Under the pieces are notes generated by a model. It did no database searches, was not told the DNA's origin, and saw nothing but the letters and a program-made list of their open reading frames with translations. Both the position numbers and the translations under genes were made by a program. A stretch of 7,222 nt of DNA, taken from an uncultured bacterium (GTDB taxonomy: Bacteria > Chloroflexota > Anaerolineae > JACIWP01). Shown here piece by piece: positions 1 to 5,590 of this stretch. The stretch spans positions 1 to 7,222 of the forward strand of contig CAIQJD010000524.1 in NCBI GenBank assembly GCA_903872005.1, read 5' to 3'. Each line of letters opens with the position of its first letter. The stretch's first letter is position 1.

Positions 1-165
1 GGCAGCAAGGGCGAGCGCCTCAAACAGATGGGCCAGCGCGCCCGCGCCGACATCGAGCAATTGCTGGGGCAGAAGGTCTATCTGGAACTCTGGGTGCGCG
101 TGCGTAAAGGTTGGCGCGAGGACGAGCGCCAACTGCGCGATCTGGGCTATACCGCCCAGGAATAG
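1..165 (+). CDS. era: GTPase Era, C-terminal KH-domain fragment (5' end outside window)
   Basis: Frame 1 is open from base 1 to a TAG at 163-165 and encodes the last 54 residues of a protein whose start lies to the left. It begins with the KH-domain GxxG loop (GSKG), followed by LKQMGQRARADIE, then KVYLELWVRV, and ends with a basic/acidic stretch and DLGY plus four residues. This order is that of the Era carboxy terminus (GNKG, LKTIG..AR, LELWVKV, W.DDER.LR.LGY in E. coli Era as I recall it). Era is an essential Ras-like GTPase; its KH domain binds the 3' end of 16S rRNA during 30S subunit maturation. The GTPase domain is not in the window, so its intactness cannot be judged. The following hydrolase gene is co-directional after 44 bases and could be co-transcribed. 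Confidence 0.93.
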   Translation, partial: GSKGERLKQMGQRARADIEQLLGQKVYLELWVRVRKGWREDERQLRDLGYTAQE

Positions 166-209
166 GTCGGACATAACCTCTCGGGGAGAGTCAAGGAGAC
201 GGTAGTTCT

Positions 210-1769
210 ATGGACAAACGGAAACTACCCAACATTATCTTCATCGTACTGGACACGCAGCGCGTGGATCGCCTGTCGTGCTATGGCTACCCGCGCTCCA
301 CCAGCCCACGCCTGGACGATCTCGCCGGCCGGGCCACACTCTTCGAGATGGCCGTCTCGCCGGCGCAATGGACGATCCCCGCGCACGCTTCGATGTTCAC
401 CGGGCAATACCCGTTGCTACACCAGACGGTGCAATCGGATCGCGCCCTGCCGGCCGAGCTTCCCACCGTCACCGAGCTGCTGCGCCAGCGTGGCTACCAC
501 ACATTCGGCTTCTGCAACAATCCGCTGGTGGGCGTCTTGAACAATGGCCTACAACGCGGCTTTGAGCAGTTCTTCAACTACGCCAGCTTCGTCCCCGATA
601 TGGTGCCGGCCCCCAAGTCGCCGGACGGCCTCTTCGGCCGGGCGCGCGAAAAGGCCCGCGGCGTCATCCAATATGGCGTGCGCGAGATCGAGCGGCAATT
701 CGGCAAGTCCGAGCGCCTGCTGGCCCTCTCGCAAGAATCCTTCTTTGTCCCCTTCTGGTCGCGCCTGGGCAACTTCAAGGGCGACATCGTGCGCTGCGCC
801 GGCGACATCGTGCGCTACGTGCGCGCCTATCACGATGACGAGCGCCCCTACTTCCTGTTCTTGAACGCTATGGAGACGCACCTGCCCTACTGGCCGGCGC
901 AGCCCTTCGTGAAGAAATACGCCCAGTGGGTGCGGCGCGACAAGCAGGCGCGCCATTTCATGAGCGTCTTCAACACGCAAGCCTACCGCTGGGCCACACC
1001 CATCGTCAACCCCTTCTCACAGATGGAAAAAGACGCCATTGACGCCATGTACGACGCCGAAGTGGCATTCCAGGATCATCACGTCGGCCGGATCTTCGCC
1101 GCCCTGGATGACCTGAATGCCTGGGATGATACGCTGGTGGTCGTGGTGGCCGATCATGGCGAGGGGTTCGGCGAGCATAACTACATGGGGCACGCCTTCA
1201 CGCTCTATCAAGAGGTCGTGCATGTGCCGATGGTGGTGCATTTCCCCGGCGGAGAGCTGGCCGGCCGGCGCGTGCCGCAGGCGGTCTCGACGCGCCGCAT
1301 CTTCCATACCATGCTGCAATCTGCCGGCATCCCCTACGATGAGCCGCTCGGCTCGGCCGACGAATTGAGCTTGCGCGCCACGGCCGCCGGCCGGCGCTCA
1401 CGCGACGACCTGGTCGTCTCCGAAGCCTATTCGCCCACCAACTTCGTCAGCGTCATTGAGCGCCGCAACCCGTCGGTGCTGGTCCCCTACCAGTGCCTAT
1501 CGCTCTGGCGCGCCGCCTACCAGGGCGGAGACAAGCTCATCGCCGTAGATGACCGGCCGGACAAGTTCTACAACCTGCAAGCCGACCCGGCCGAGCAGAT
1601 GAACCTGATCGGGTCGGCCCAAGAGGCGCCGGCGCTCTTTGCCGGCCTGTCGCAATTCGTCACGGATCAGCAACAATACGCCCGGGCCGCCGGCACGCGC
1701 GACGCCTACAGCCCTGACGAAGAGGCCGATGTCCGTGAACACCTGCGGGCGCTAGGCTACCTGGAATAG
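210..1769 (+). CDS. Sulfatase-family (alkaline phosphatase superfamily) hydrolase with Thr at the nucleophile position
   Basis: 519 residues, a normal full length for the family. Residues 8-27 carry the N-terminal metal-site strand and the family hallmark (IIFIVLD15TQRVDRLSCYGY). Residues 55-65 (TIPAHASMFTG) align with the sulfatase signature C/S-x-P-x-R, but the first position is Thr55 and the Arg is His59, so the formylglycine site is absent. H224 lies in METHLPYWP, D315-H316 in VVVVADHGEGFGEH supply further metal ligands, and the C terminus has the usual FYNLQADPAEQMNL and LRALGYLE blocks. The enzyme probably hydrolyses or transfers a phosphate, phosphonate or sulfate ester using Thr55; the substrate is unknown. 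I see no signal peptide or membrane segment, so a cytoplasmic site is likely. ATG at 210 is preceded by AAGGAG (193-198, 11-base spacer). It follows era by 44 bases and converges on hpt. Confidence 0.85.
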   Translation: MDKRKLPNIIFIVLDTQRVDRLSCYGYPRSTSPRLDDLAGRATLFEMAVSPAQWTIPAHASMFTGQYPLLHQTVQSDRALPAELPTVTELLRQRGYHTFGFCNNPLVGVLNNGLQRGFEQFFNYASFVPDMVPAPKSPDGLFGRAREKARGVIQYGVREIERQFGKSERLLALSQESFFVPFWSRLGNFKGDIVRCAGDIVRYVRAYHDDERPYFLFLNAMETHLPYWPAQPFVKKYAQWVRRDKQARHFMSVFNTQAYRWATPIVNPFSQMEKDAIDAMYDAEVAFQDHHVGRIFAALDDLNAWDDTLVVVVADHGEGFGEHNYMGHAFTLYQEVVHVPMVVHFPGGELAGRRVPQAVSTRRIFHTMLQSAGIPYDEPLGSADELSLRATAAGRRSRDDLVVSEAYSPTNFVSVIERRNPSVLVPYQCLSLWRAAYQGGDKLIAVDDRPDKFYNLQADPAEQMNLIGSAQEAPALFAGLSQFVTDQQQYARAAGTRDAYSPDEEADVREHLRALGYLE

Positions 1770-1779
1770 CCGGCCGGCT
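1768..1779. repeat. 12-bp perfect palindrome between convergent stop codons
   Basis: AGCCGGCCGGCT reads the same on both strands and spans the end of the sulfatase-like gene (stop 1767-1769) and the end of hpt (last base 1779). It contains two overlapping GCCGGC words. It could form a short GC stem in either transcript, but there is no U-tract on either side and almost no loop, so a conventional intrinsic terminator is not shown. It may simply reflect the general GCCGGC excess of this genome. Confidence 0.5.
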
Positions 1780-2330
1780 CACTCGCCCTTGCCGCCATAC
1801 ATCTCTGGCTTAAGGACGCCGATGAAGGGCAGATTGCGGTACTTCTCCGCAAAATCGAGGCCATAGCCCACGACGAAGTAGTCGGGGATGGTGAAGCCGA
1901 CATAGTCTGCCTTCACCGGCGCTTCGCGGCGTTCGGGCTTATCGAGCAAGACGCACAGGCGCAACGAGGCCGGCTCGCGCGTTTCGAGCATGCTCATCAG
2001 GTAGCTGAGCGTGCGGCCGGTATCTACGATGTCTTCCACTACCAGGATGTGCCGGCCGCGGATGCTGCTGCCCAGATCCATCAGGATCCGCACTACGCCG
2101 CTGCTGGTATCGCCATTGCCATAACTGGAAGTGGCGATGAAATCAATCCCCAGGGGAATTTGGACGGCGCGGATTAAGTCAGCCACGAAGACCACCGCGC
2201 CCTTCAATACGCTGACCACCAGTGGATTCCTGTCACCGTAGTCGGCCGCAATCAGCCGGCCCAGTTCGGCAACCCTCGCCTTCAGCTCTTGCTCAGAAAT
2301 CAACACGCGCGCCACATCATCCGCTAACAT
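1779..2330 (-). CDS. hpt: Hypoxanthine phosphoribosyltransferase
   Basis: 183 residues from the chosen ATG, the normal bacterial HPRT length. It salvages hypoxanthine (and usually guanine) by transferring ribose-5-phosphate from PRPP to give IMP/GMP in the cytoplasm. Visible motifs: LKG (42-44) and SSYG (68-71) in the flexible-loop region, SGVVRILMDL, the PRPP-binding signature ILVVEDIVDTGRTL (95-108; E99, D100, D103), LLDKPERR, purine-contact K140 in VKADYVGFTIPDYFVVGYGLD, and the C-terminal KYRNLPFIGVLKPE. Every family block is intact. An in-frame ATG 21 bases upstream (2351) is less likely, because the 2330 ATG has a good GGAG eight bases away. Last gene of the leftward operon; it overlaps the MBL-fold gene by 14 bases, suggesting coupled translation. 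It is not beside tilS/ftsH, a common location in other bacteria. Confidence 0.96.
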   Translation of the reverse strand: MLADDVARVLISEQELKARVAELGRLIAADYGDRNPLVVSVLKGAVVFVADLIRAVQIPLGIDFIATSSYGNGDTSSGVVRILMDLGSSIRGRHILVVEDIVDTGRTLSYLMSMLETREPASLRLCVLLDKPERREAPVKADYVGFTIPDYFVVGYGLDFAEKYRNLPFIGVLKPEMYGGKGE

Positions 2331-3180
2331 GGGGGTCTCCTCTCTCCTCATCTTCGTGCATCTTCAAGCCGCCGGCCGGCTGCCAGTCCGGCGGGAAGAA
2401 GAAAGCGAAACGCTCAAACGCGGCGATGCGCGCTGCGCCGTGCGCCGCTACGCCCTTCTTGAGCGGGACTTCGCCGGCCAACGTGCGCCGCAGCCCGTCC
2501 AGCAGTTCCAGGATCAGCCGGCCATCAGCCGGCGCGGCCCCATGACCGGGCAGCACCAGATCGAGTTCCCACGCCATCTGCGCCAATGTCTCAAGGCTCC
2601 GCAATAACTCTTGTGGCGCGCTGCCGGCCCCGTAGAAGCCCAGGCTCCCTTCCATGACCGTATCGCCGGCGAAGAGCAGCCGATGCTCCTCATCCACGAA
2701 ACAGACCGAGCCGGGCGAATGCCCCGGCGTGTGCCAGATCGCCAGACGCCGATTGCCCAGGTCCATCTCCTGCCCCTGCTCCAGGAAAAAGGTCGGCTCA
2801 GAAGGTTGCACGACGAAATGGGCCGGCTCCACGTCGGCCGGCAAGGGCGTCCCCTGCTGGCGCAGCGCCAGGAGGTGTTGGCGCACCGAAGGCGGCACGC
2901 TGGGCCGGCGCAACCCTTCCGCTTCCAGCGCATGCACGCCGATCTGCTCGAAGCGATGATTGCCGCCGATATGATCCCAATGCCCGTGGGTGTTGAGGAC
3001 GACGATCGGTTTGGCCGTCAGCGCCTCGGCCGGCACGCGGATGTCGCCCAGGCCGCGGCCGGTATCAATCAAGGCGGCGTACTCTTCGCCTTCCACCAGA
3101 TAGCTATTCTCTTGCCCCAGCGCGCCGCACAGCCAATGGACGCCCGGCGCCACCTGTCGAACGGTATACCATGTCGTCAT
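2317..3180 (-). CDS. Metallo-beta-lactamase-fold metal-dependent hydrolase
   Basis: 287 residues with the complete MBL metal-binding set: H65, H67, D69, H70 in the THGHWDHIGG motif, H154 in HTPGHSPGS, bridging D173 in LLFAGDTV, and H213 in VLPGHG. The spacing resembles glyoxalase II-like and other small hydrolytic MBL proteins that hold two Zn/Fe ions. There is no RNase Z or beta-CASP domain and no signal peptide, so a cytoplasmic thioester, lactone or similar ester hydrolase is the safest reading. The last about 30 residues (from FAFFFPPDW to an acidic tail) lie beyond the fold and partly double as the hpt ribosome-binding region. The ATG at 3180 has no strong Shine-Dalgarno (only GAAGATG about 13 bases upstream), so the start is moderately certain. 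Middle gene of the leftward operon, 43 bases after the amidase gene. Substrate unknown. Confidence 0.9.
   Translation of the reverse strand: MTTWYTVRQVAPGVHWLCGALGQENSYLVEGEEYAALIDTGRGLGDIRVPAEALTAKPIVVLNTHGHWDHIGGNHRFEQIGVHALEAEGLRRPSVPPSVRQHLLALRQQGTPLPADVEPAHFVVQPSEPTFFLEQGQEMDLGNRRLAIWHTPGHSPGSVCFVDEEHRLLFAGDTVMEGSLGFYGAGSAPQELLRSLETLAQMAWELDLVLPGHGAAPADGRLILELLDGLRRTLAGEVPLKKGVAAHGAARIAAFERFAFFFPPDWQPAGGLKMHEDEERGDPHVSG
2336..2349 (-). promoter_or_regulatory. Purine-rich ribosome binding region deciding the hpt start
   Basis: Read on the minus strand, the bases before the hpt ATG are GAGGAGAGAGGAGAC followed by CCCC and ATG (2330). The GGAG closest to the start sits at a normal distance, which favours 2330 over the upstream in-frame ATG at 2351; that ATG lies within or left of this purine tract. 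The tract lies inside the 3' coding end of the MBL-fold gene. Confidence 0.65.
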
Positions 3181-3223
3181 ACGCTGGTCACATCTTCACG
3201 GTAGTCATATCTCTGATACGAGT

Positions 3224-4006
3224 TCATCCATAGAGGTCCGGCCGGCGGTCTTCCCAAACCGGCAAACGCCGGCGAATATCCGGCAGAACGCCCAGGTCAA
3301 CGCCAACCGTCAGCAACGCCGGCTCCAGCCCCGCCTCGACCAACCGTTCGCCCCAGGGATCACAGACCACGGAATGCCCGCCGAAGGCGACATCCCCATC
3401 GGGGCCGGCGCGATTGCAGGCGACCACATACACCTGATTCTCAATGGCGCGGGCTTGCGTCAAGGCGCGCCAATGGGTCAGCCGCGCCTGCGGCCACTGC
3501 GCCGGCAAAAGGAAGAGGCCGGCGCCGGCCACCGCGTAGCGCCGGAACTGCTCTGGGAAGCGCAGATCGTAACAGACCGCCAGGCCAACCTTGCCCCACG
3601 CGAATTCAACGCAGACCAGCGCATCGCCGGCGCGCAAATAGCGATCTTCATACATGGGGCGGAAGAGGTGGACTTTGCGGTACGCGCCTAGGAGCGCGCC
3701 GTCCGGGGCATAGACGGCCAGGGTATTGTAGCAGGCATCGCCGGCGCGCTCGAAGGCGGAGCCGGCCAGATGGACATGAGCTTCTTGCGCCAGCCGGCGC
3801 ATCTGTCCAAAAGCGCCGGCGTGCAGCGGCGCGGCGACGTGCTGCGCGTGGGCGTAATCCAGGCCATCGTGCCACAACTCGGGCAACACGACCAGGTCAG
3901 AGCCGCGCCGGCCGGCTTCCAGGACGCCTTCGCTCGCCCGCGCCAGATTCGCTTCGGGGAGGCCGACGCCGGCGTCCATCTGCAACAAAGAGACGGTGAT
4001 TTGCAT
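3224..4006 (-). CDS. Nitrilase-superfamily carbon-nitrogen hydrolase (omega-amidase-like)
   Basis: 260 residues, one complete CN-hydrolase domain. The catalytic triad is present: E43 in VVLPELW, K111 in YRKVHLF and C145 in LAVCYDLRFPE. The PMYEDRYLRAGD segment between Lys and Cys and the RAIENQVYVVACNRAG segment after it are typical of the superfamily. Such enzymes hydrolyse amides; the CYDLRFPE context is closest to omega-amidases (Nit2/YafV type), which deamidate 2-oxoglutaramate or 2-oxosuccinamate, but the substrate cannot be fixed here and other branches (N-carbamoyl or deaminated-glutathione amidases) share the motifs. The start at 4006 has only a weak GAGAG about 12 bases upstream. It is the first gene after a good promoter (TATAAT read on the minus strand at 4063-4068), so it heads the operon with the MBL hydrolase and hpt. 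GCCGGC is densest here (about 15 copies). Confidence 0.9.
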   Translation of the reverse strand: MQITVSLLQMDAGVGLPEANLARASEGVLEAGRRGSDLVVLPELWHDGLDYAHAQHVAAPLHAGAFGQMRRLAQEAHVHLAGSAFERAGDACYNTLAVYAPDGALLGAYRKVHLFRPMYEDRYLRAGDALVCVEFAWGKVGLAVCYDLRFPEQFRRYAVAGAGLFLLPAQWPQARLTHWRALTQARAIENQVYVVACNRAGPDGDVAFGGHSVVCDPWGERLVEAGLEPALLTVGVDLGVLPDIRRRLPVWEDRRPDLYG

Positions 4007-4062
4007 GGTTTTGGCTCTCGATCATCTGCCCGCGTTGCGTGCGGCAGAGTGCAAGCCGACCC

Positions 4063-4091
4063 ATTATAGGCCAATGCGCGCCGGGCGTCAA
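4063..4091 (-). promoter_or_regulatory. Leftward sigma70-type promoter for the amidase-MBL-hpt operon
   Basis: Read on the minus strand: TTGACG (4091-4086), a 17-base spacer, then a perfect TATAAT (4068-4063). The predicted transcript start is near 4056, giving a leader of about 50 bases before the ATG at 4006. Both boxes and the spacer length match the housekeeping consensus almost exactly, in an otherwise GC-rich region. Confidence 0.8.
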
Positions 4092-4100
4092 AAATATGAC

Positions 4101-4129
4101 TTGACTTTTGCCCTGTCGCGTGCTATGAT
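4101..4129 (+). promoter_or_regulatory. Rightward sigma70-type promoter with extended -10 for the aminotransferase operon
   Basis: TTGACT (4101-4106), a 17-base spacer and TATGAT (4124-4129), preceded by TGC at 4121-4123, which makes an extended -10 (TGnTATGAT). An A/T-rich stretch (AAAAATATGA, 4090-4099) lies just upstream, where an UP-like element would be. The predicted start is near 4136, about 60 bases before the GTG start codon. Confidence 0.8.
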
Positions 4130-4135
4130 ATTGAC

Positions 4136-4149
4136 AACTGTTAACAGTT
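4136..4149. promoter_or_regulatory. Perfect 14-bp palindrome at the transcript start: candidate operator
   Basis: AACTGTTAACAGTT is a perfect inverted repeat (7 + 7, no spacer) beginning 6 bases after the -10 box of the rightward promoter, that is, at about +1 to +14. This is a classical repressor-operator position. An uninterrupted AT-containing palindrome is unexpected by chance in this GC-rich sequence. No regulator gene is in the window, so its protein (GntR, LacI, MarR or other family) is not known. Confidence 0.6.
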
Positions 4150-4186
4150 TACTCACACGCGCAGAGGCTCCCTCACACCACCTTAC

Positions 4187-4191
4187 GGAGG
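4187..4191 (+). promoter_or_regulatory. Shine-Dalgarno GGAGG that fixes the GTG start of the aminotransferase
   Basis: GGAGG at 4187-4191 is followed by TTCCT and GTG at 4197. The open frame extends further left, but an upstream start would lie within or before the promoter and operator. The first Met after the GTG (codon 12) has no comparable site. Confidence 0.75.
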
Positions 4192-4196
4192 TTCCT

Positions 4197-5579
4197 GTGA
4201 CCATATCTGTTGACCCCAATTTCGGAACGATGCTGGCGCAGATGAAGACCCCTCCGCCTGGCCCACGCTGCAAAGAGATGGCGGACGCGTTGGGCCGGCT
4301 CGAAATGCCCACCTCCAACACTCTGGCGCGCGGCGATATGCCCATCATCTGGGAAGCGGCGCGCGGCTCCAACATCATGGATGTGGACGGCAACGTCTAC
4401 GTGGATCTGAACGCGGCCTCTTGTGTGGCCGCCGCCGGCCACTCCAACCCGGAGATCGTCGCCGCCATCTCCGAACAAGCCGGCATCCTGATGCACACTC
4501 AGGGCGCCACCAACCCCTGCTCGGTGCGCGTCCGCCTGCTCCAGAAACTCGCCGCAGTCGCTCCGGGCGACCTCTCTGTCTCGCACCTGGCGAACACCGG
4601 CGCGGAAGCCGTCGAAACCGCCTACAAGACGGCGCGCATCCACGTCAAGCAGCCCGGCTTTCTGGCCTTCGAAGGCGGGTTCCACGGCAAACTGGGCGCC
4701 GCGCTGACCCTGACGGCCAAAAACTACTACCGCCAGGACTTCCTCCCGCTCATGCCCGAAGTCTACCATTATCCCTACGCCTACTGCTACCGCTGCCCCT
4801 ATGGCCGCGCCTACCCATCCTGCGATCTGGCCTGCGCCAAGTACATTGAGCAACGCCTGGAAAATCCGGATTCCGGCCTGCCGCGCATGGCCGGCATGAT
4901 CTTCGAGCCGGTCATCGGCCACGGCGGTTGGATCGTTCCGCCGCGCGAGTTTGCCCAGGAGCTACGCCGCATCACCCAGAAGTTCGGCATGCTCCTCCTG
5001 GCCGACGAAATCATCACCGGCTTCGGGCGCACCGGCAAATGGTTCGCCTGCCAGCACTCGGACATCGTCCCCGATATCCTCATCGTCGCCAAGTCCATGG
5101 CCAGCGGCTTCCCCATCTCGGCCGTCATCACGACGCCGGCCATCGCCAAGTCCTGGGGGCCGCTGCAACACACCAGCACCTTCCTGGGCAACCCCCTCGG
5201 CAGCGCCGCGTCCCTGGCCTCCATCGGCTACATCGAGAAGCACAGCCTCGTCGATCGCTCGGCCGCCCTCGGCAAGCGGATGCAGGACGCGCTCTGGCAG
5301 ATGTACGCCAAATATCCGCTCATCGGCGACGTGCGCGGCCTGGGCAGCATGACCGGCTTCGAAGTGGTCGCCGACCGCAAGACGAAGGAGCCGGCCGCCA
5401 AGACCGCCATGAAGATCCGCGACTTCTGCCAACAGCGCGGCATCATCTGCAGCAACGTCGGCGGCATGTATGGCAACGTCTTCAAGTTCTCGCCGCCGCT
5501 GGTCATCACCGACGCCCAGCTCGACTTCGCCCTGGACATCGTCGAGCAGGGCATCGCCGCCGTACAGAAAACGTTGTGA
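4197..5579 (+). CDS. Class III PLP-dependent aminotransferase with a Cys4 insertion
   Basis: 460 residues from the GTG start. Fold-type I, class III hallmarks are in order: NTGAEAVETAYKTAR (phosphate-binding loop), the GGFHGK block, D270-E271 in LLLADEIITGFGRTG (pyridine-N contact), Schiff-base K299 in LIVAKSMASGFPISAV, and HTSTFLGNPLGSAA (cofactor phosphate from the other subunit). It should move an amino group from a terminal amine or amino acid to a keto acid in the cytoplasm. Between the GFHGK block and D270 lies a cysteine cluster C197-x2-C200-x8-C209-x3-C213 in YCYRCPYG and CDLAC, reminiscent of a metal site; similar CxxC segments occur in some 4-aminobutyrate-like aminotransferases. 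The Lys motif argues against glutamate-1-semialdehyde aminomutase. First gene of the rightward operon, 11 bases before the dehydrogenase. Substrate (GABA, beta-amino acid, diamine, taurine-like) undetermined. Confidence 0.9.
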   Translation: MTISVDPNFGTMLAQMKTPPPGPRCKEMADALGRLEMPTSNTLARGDMPIIWEAARGSNIMDVDGNVYVDLNAASCVAAAGHSNPEIVAAISEQAGILMHTQGATNPCSVRVRLLQKLAAVAPGDLSVSHLANTGAEAVETAYKTARIHVKQPGFLAFEGGFHGKLGAALTLTAKNYYRQDFLPLMPEVYHYPYAYCYRCPYGRAYPSCDLACAKYIEQRLENPDSGLPRMAGMIFEPVIGHGGWIVPPREFAQELRRITQKFGMLLLADEIITGFGRTGKWFACQHSDIVPDILIVAKSMASGFPISAVITTPAIAKSWGPLQHTSTFLGNPLGSAASLASIGYIEKHSLVDRSAALGKRMQDALWQMYAKYPLIGDVRGLGSMTGFEVVADRKTKEPAAKTAMKIRDFCQQRGIICSNVGGMYGNVFKFSPPLVITDAQLDFALDIVEQGIAAVQKTL

Positions 5580-5590
5580 GGTAATCCGTC

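Noticed and set aside
210..1769. Calling the sulfatase-like protein a phosphonoacetate hydrolase and the window a phosphonate pathway
   Set aside because: A Thr nucleophile alone does not identify that enzyme; the protein has general sulfatase-type N- and C-terminal blocks, belongs to a different transcription unit, and no phosphonate transporter or C-P lyase gene is present.
2331..2351. Alternative hpt start at 2351 adding seven residues (MRREETP)
   Set aside because: The ATG at 2330 has the better-placed Shine-Dalgarno and gives the usual HPRT N terminus; the longer form would translate the ribosome-binding tract itself.
4131..4136. A second perfect TTGACA just after the rightward -10 box
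   Set aside because: No TATAAT-like hexamer lies 16-18 bases downstream; the region at 4153-4160 is ACACGC-like.
3996..4196. Upstream in-frame extension of the aminotransferase (67 extra codons from 3996)
   Set aside because: It overlaps the divergent amidase start and both promoters, its sequence is not family-like, and GTG 4197 has a GGAGG at ideal distance.
4173..4922. 249-codon open frame antisense to the aminotransferase
   Set aside because: Low-complexity Gly/Ala/Val/Arg/Asp-rich translation with no motif, opposite a gene with every catalytic residue in place; a GC-rich codon artefact.
4197..5579. Glutamate-1-semialdehyde aminomutase (hemL)
   Set aside because: The Lys region reads AKSMASGFPISAV, the GABA-aminotransferase style, rather than the GGGLPVGA style of hemL, and the neighbours are not tetrapyrrole genes.
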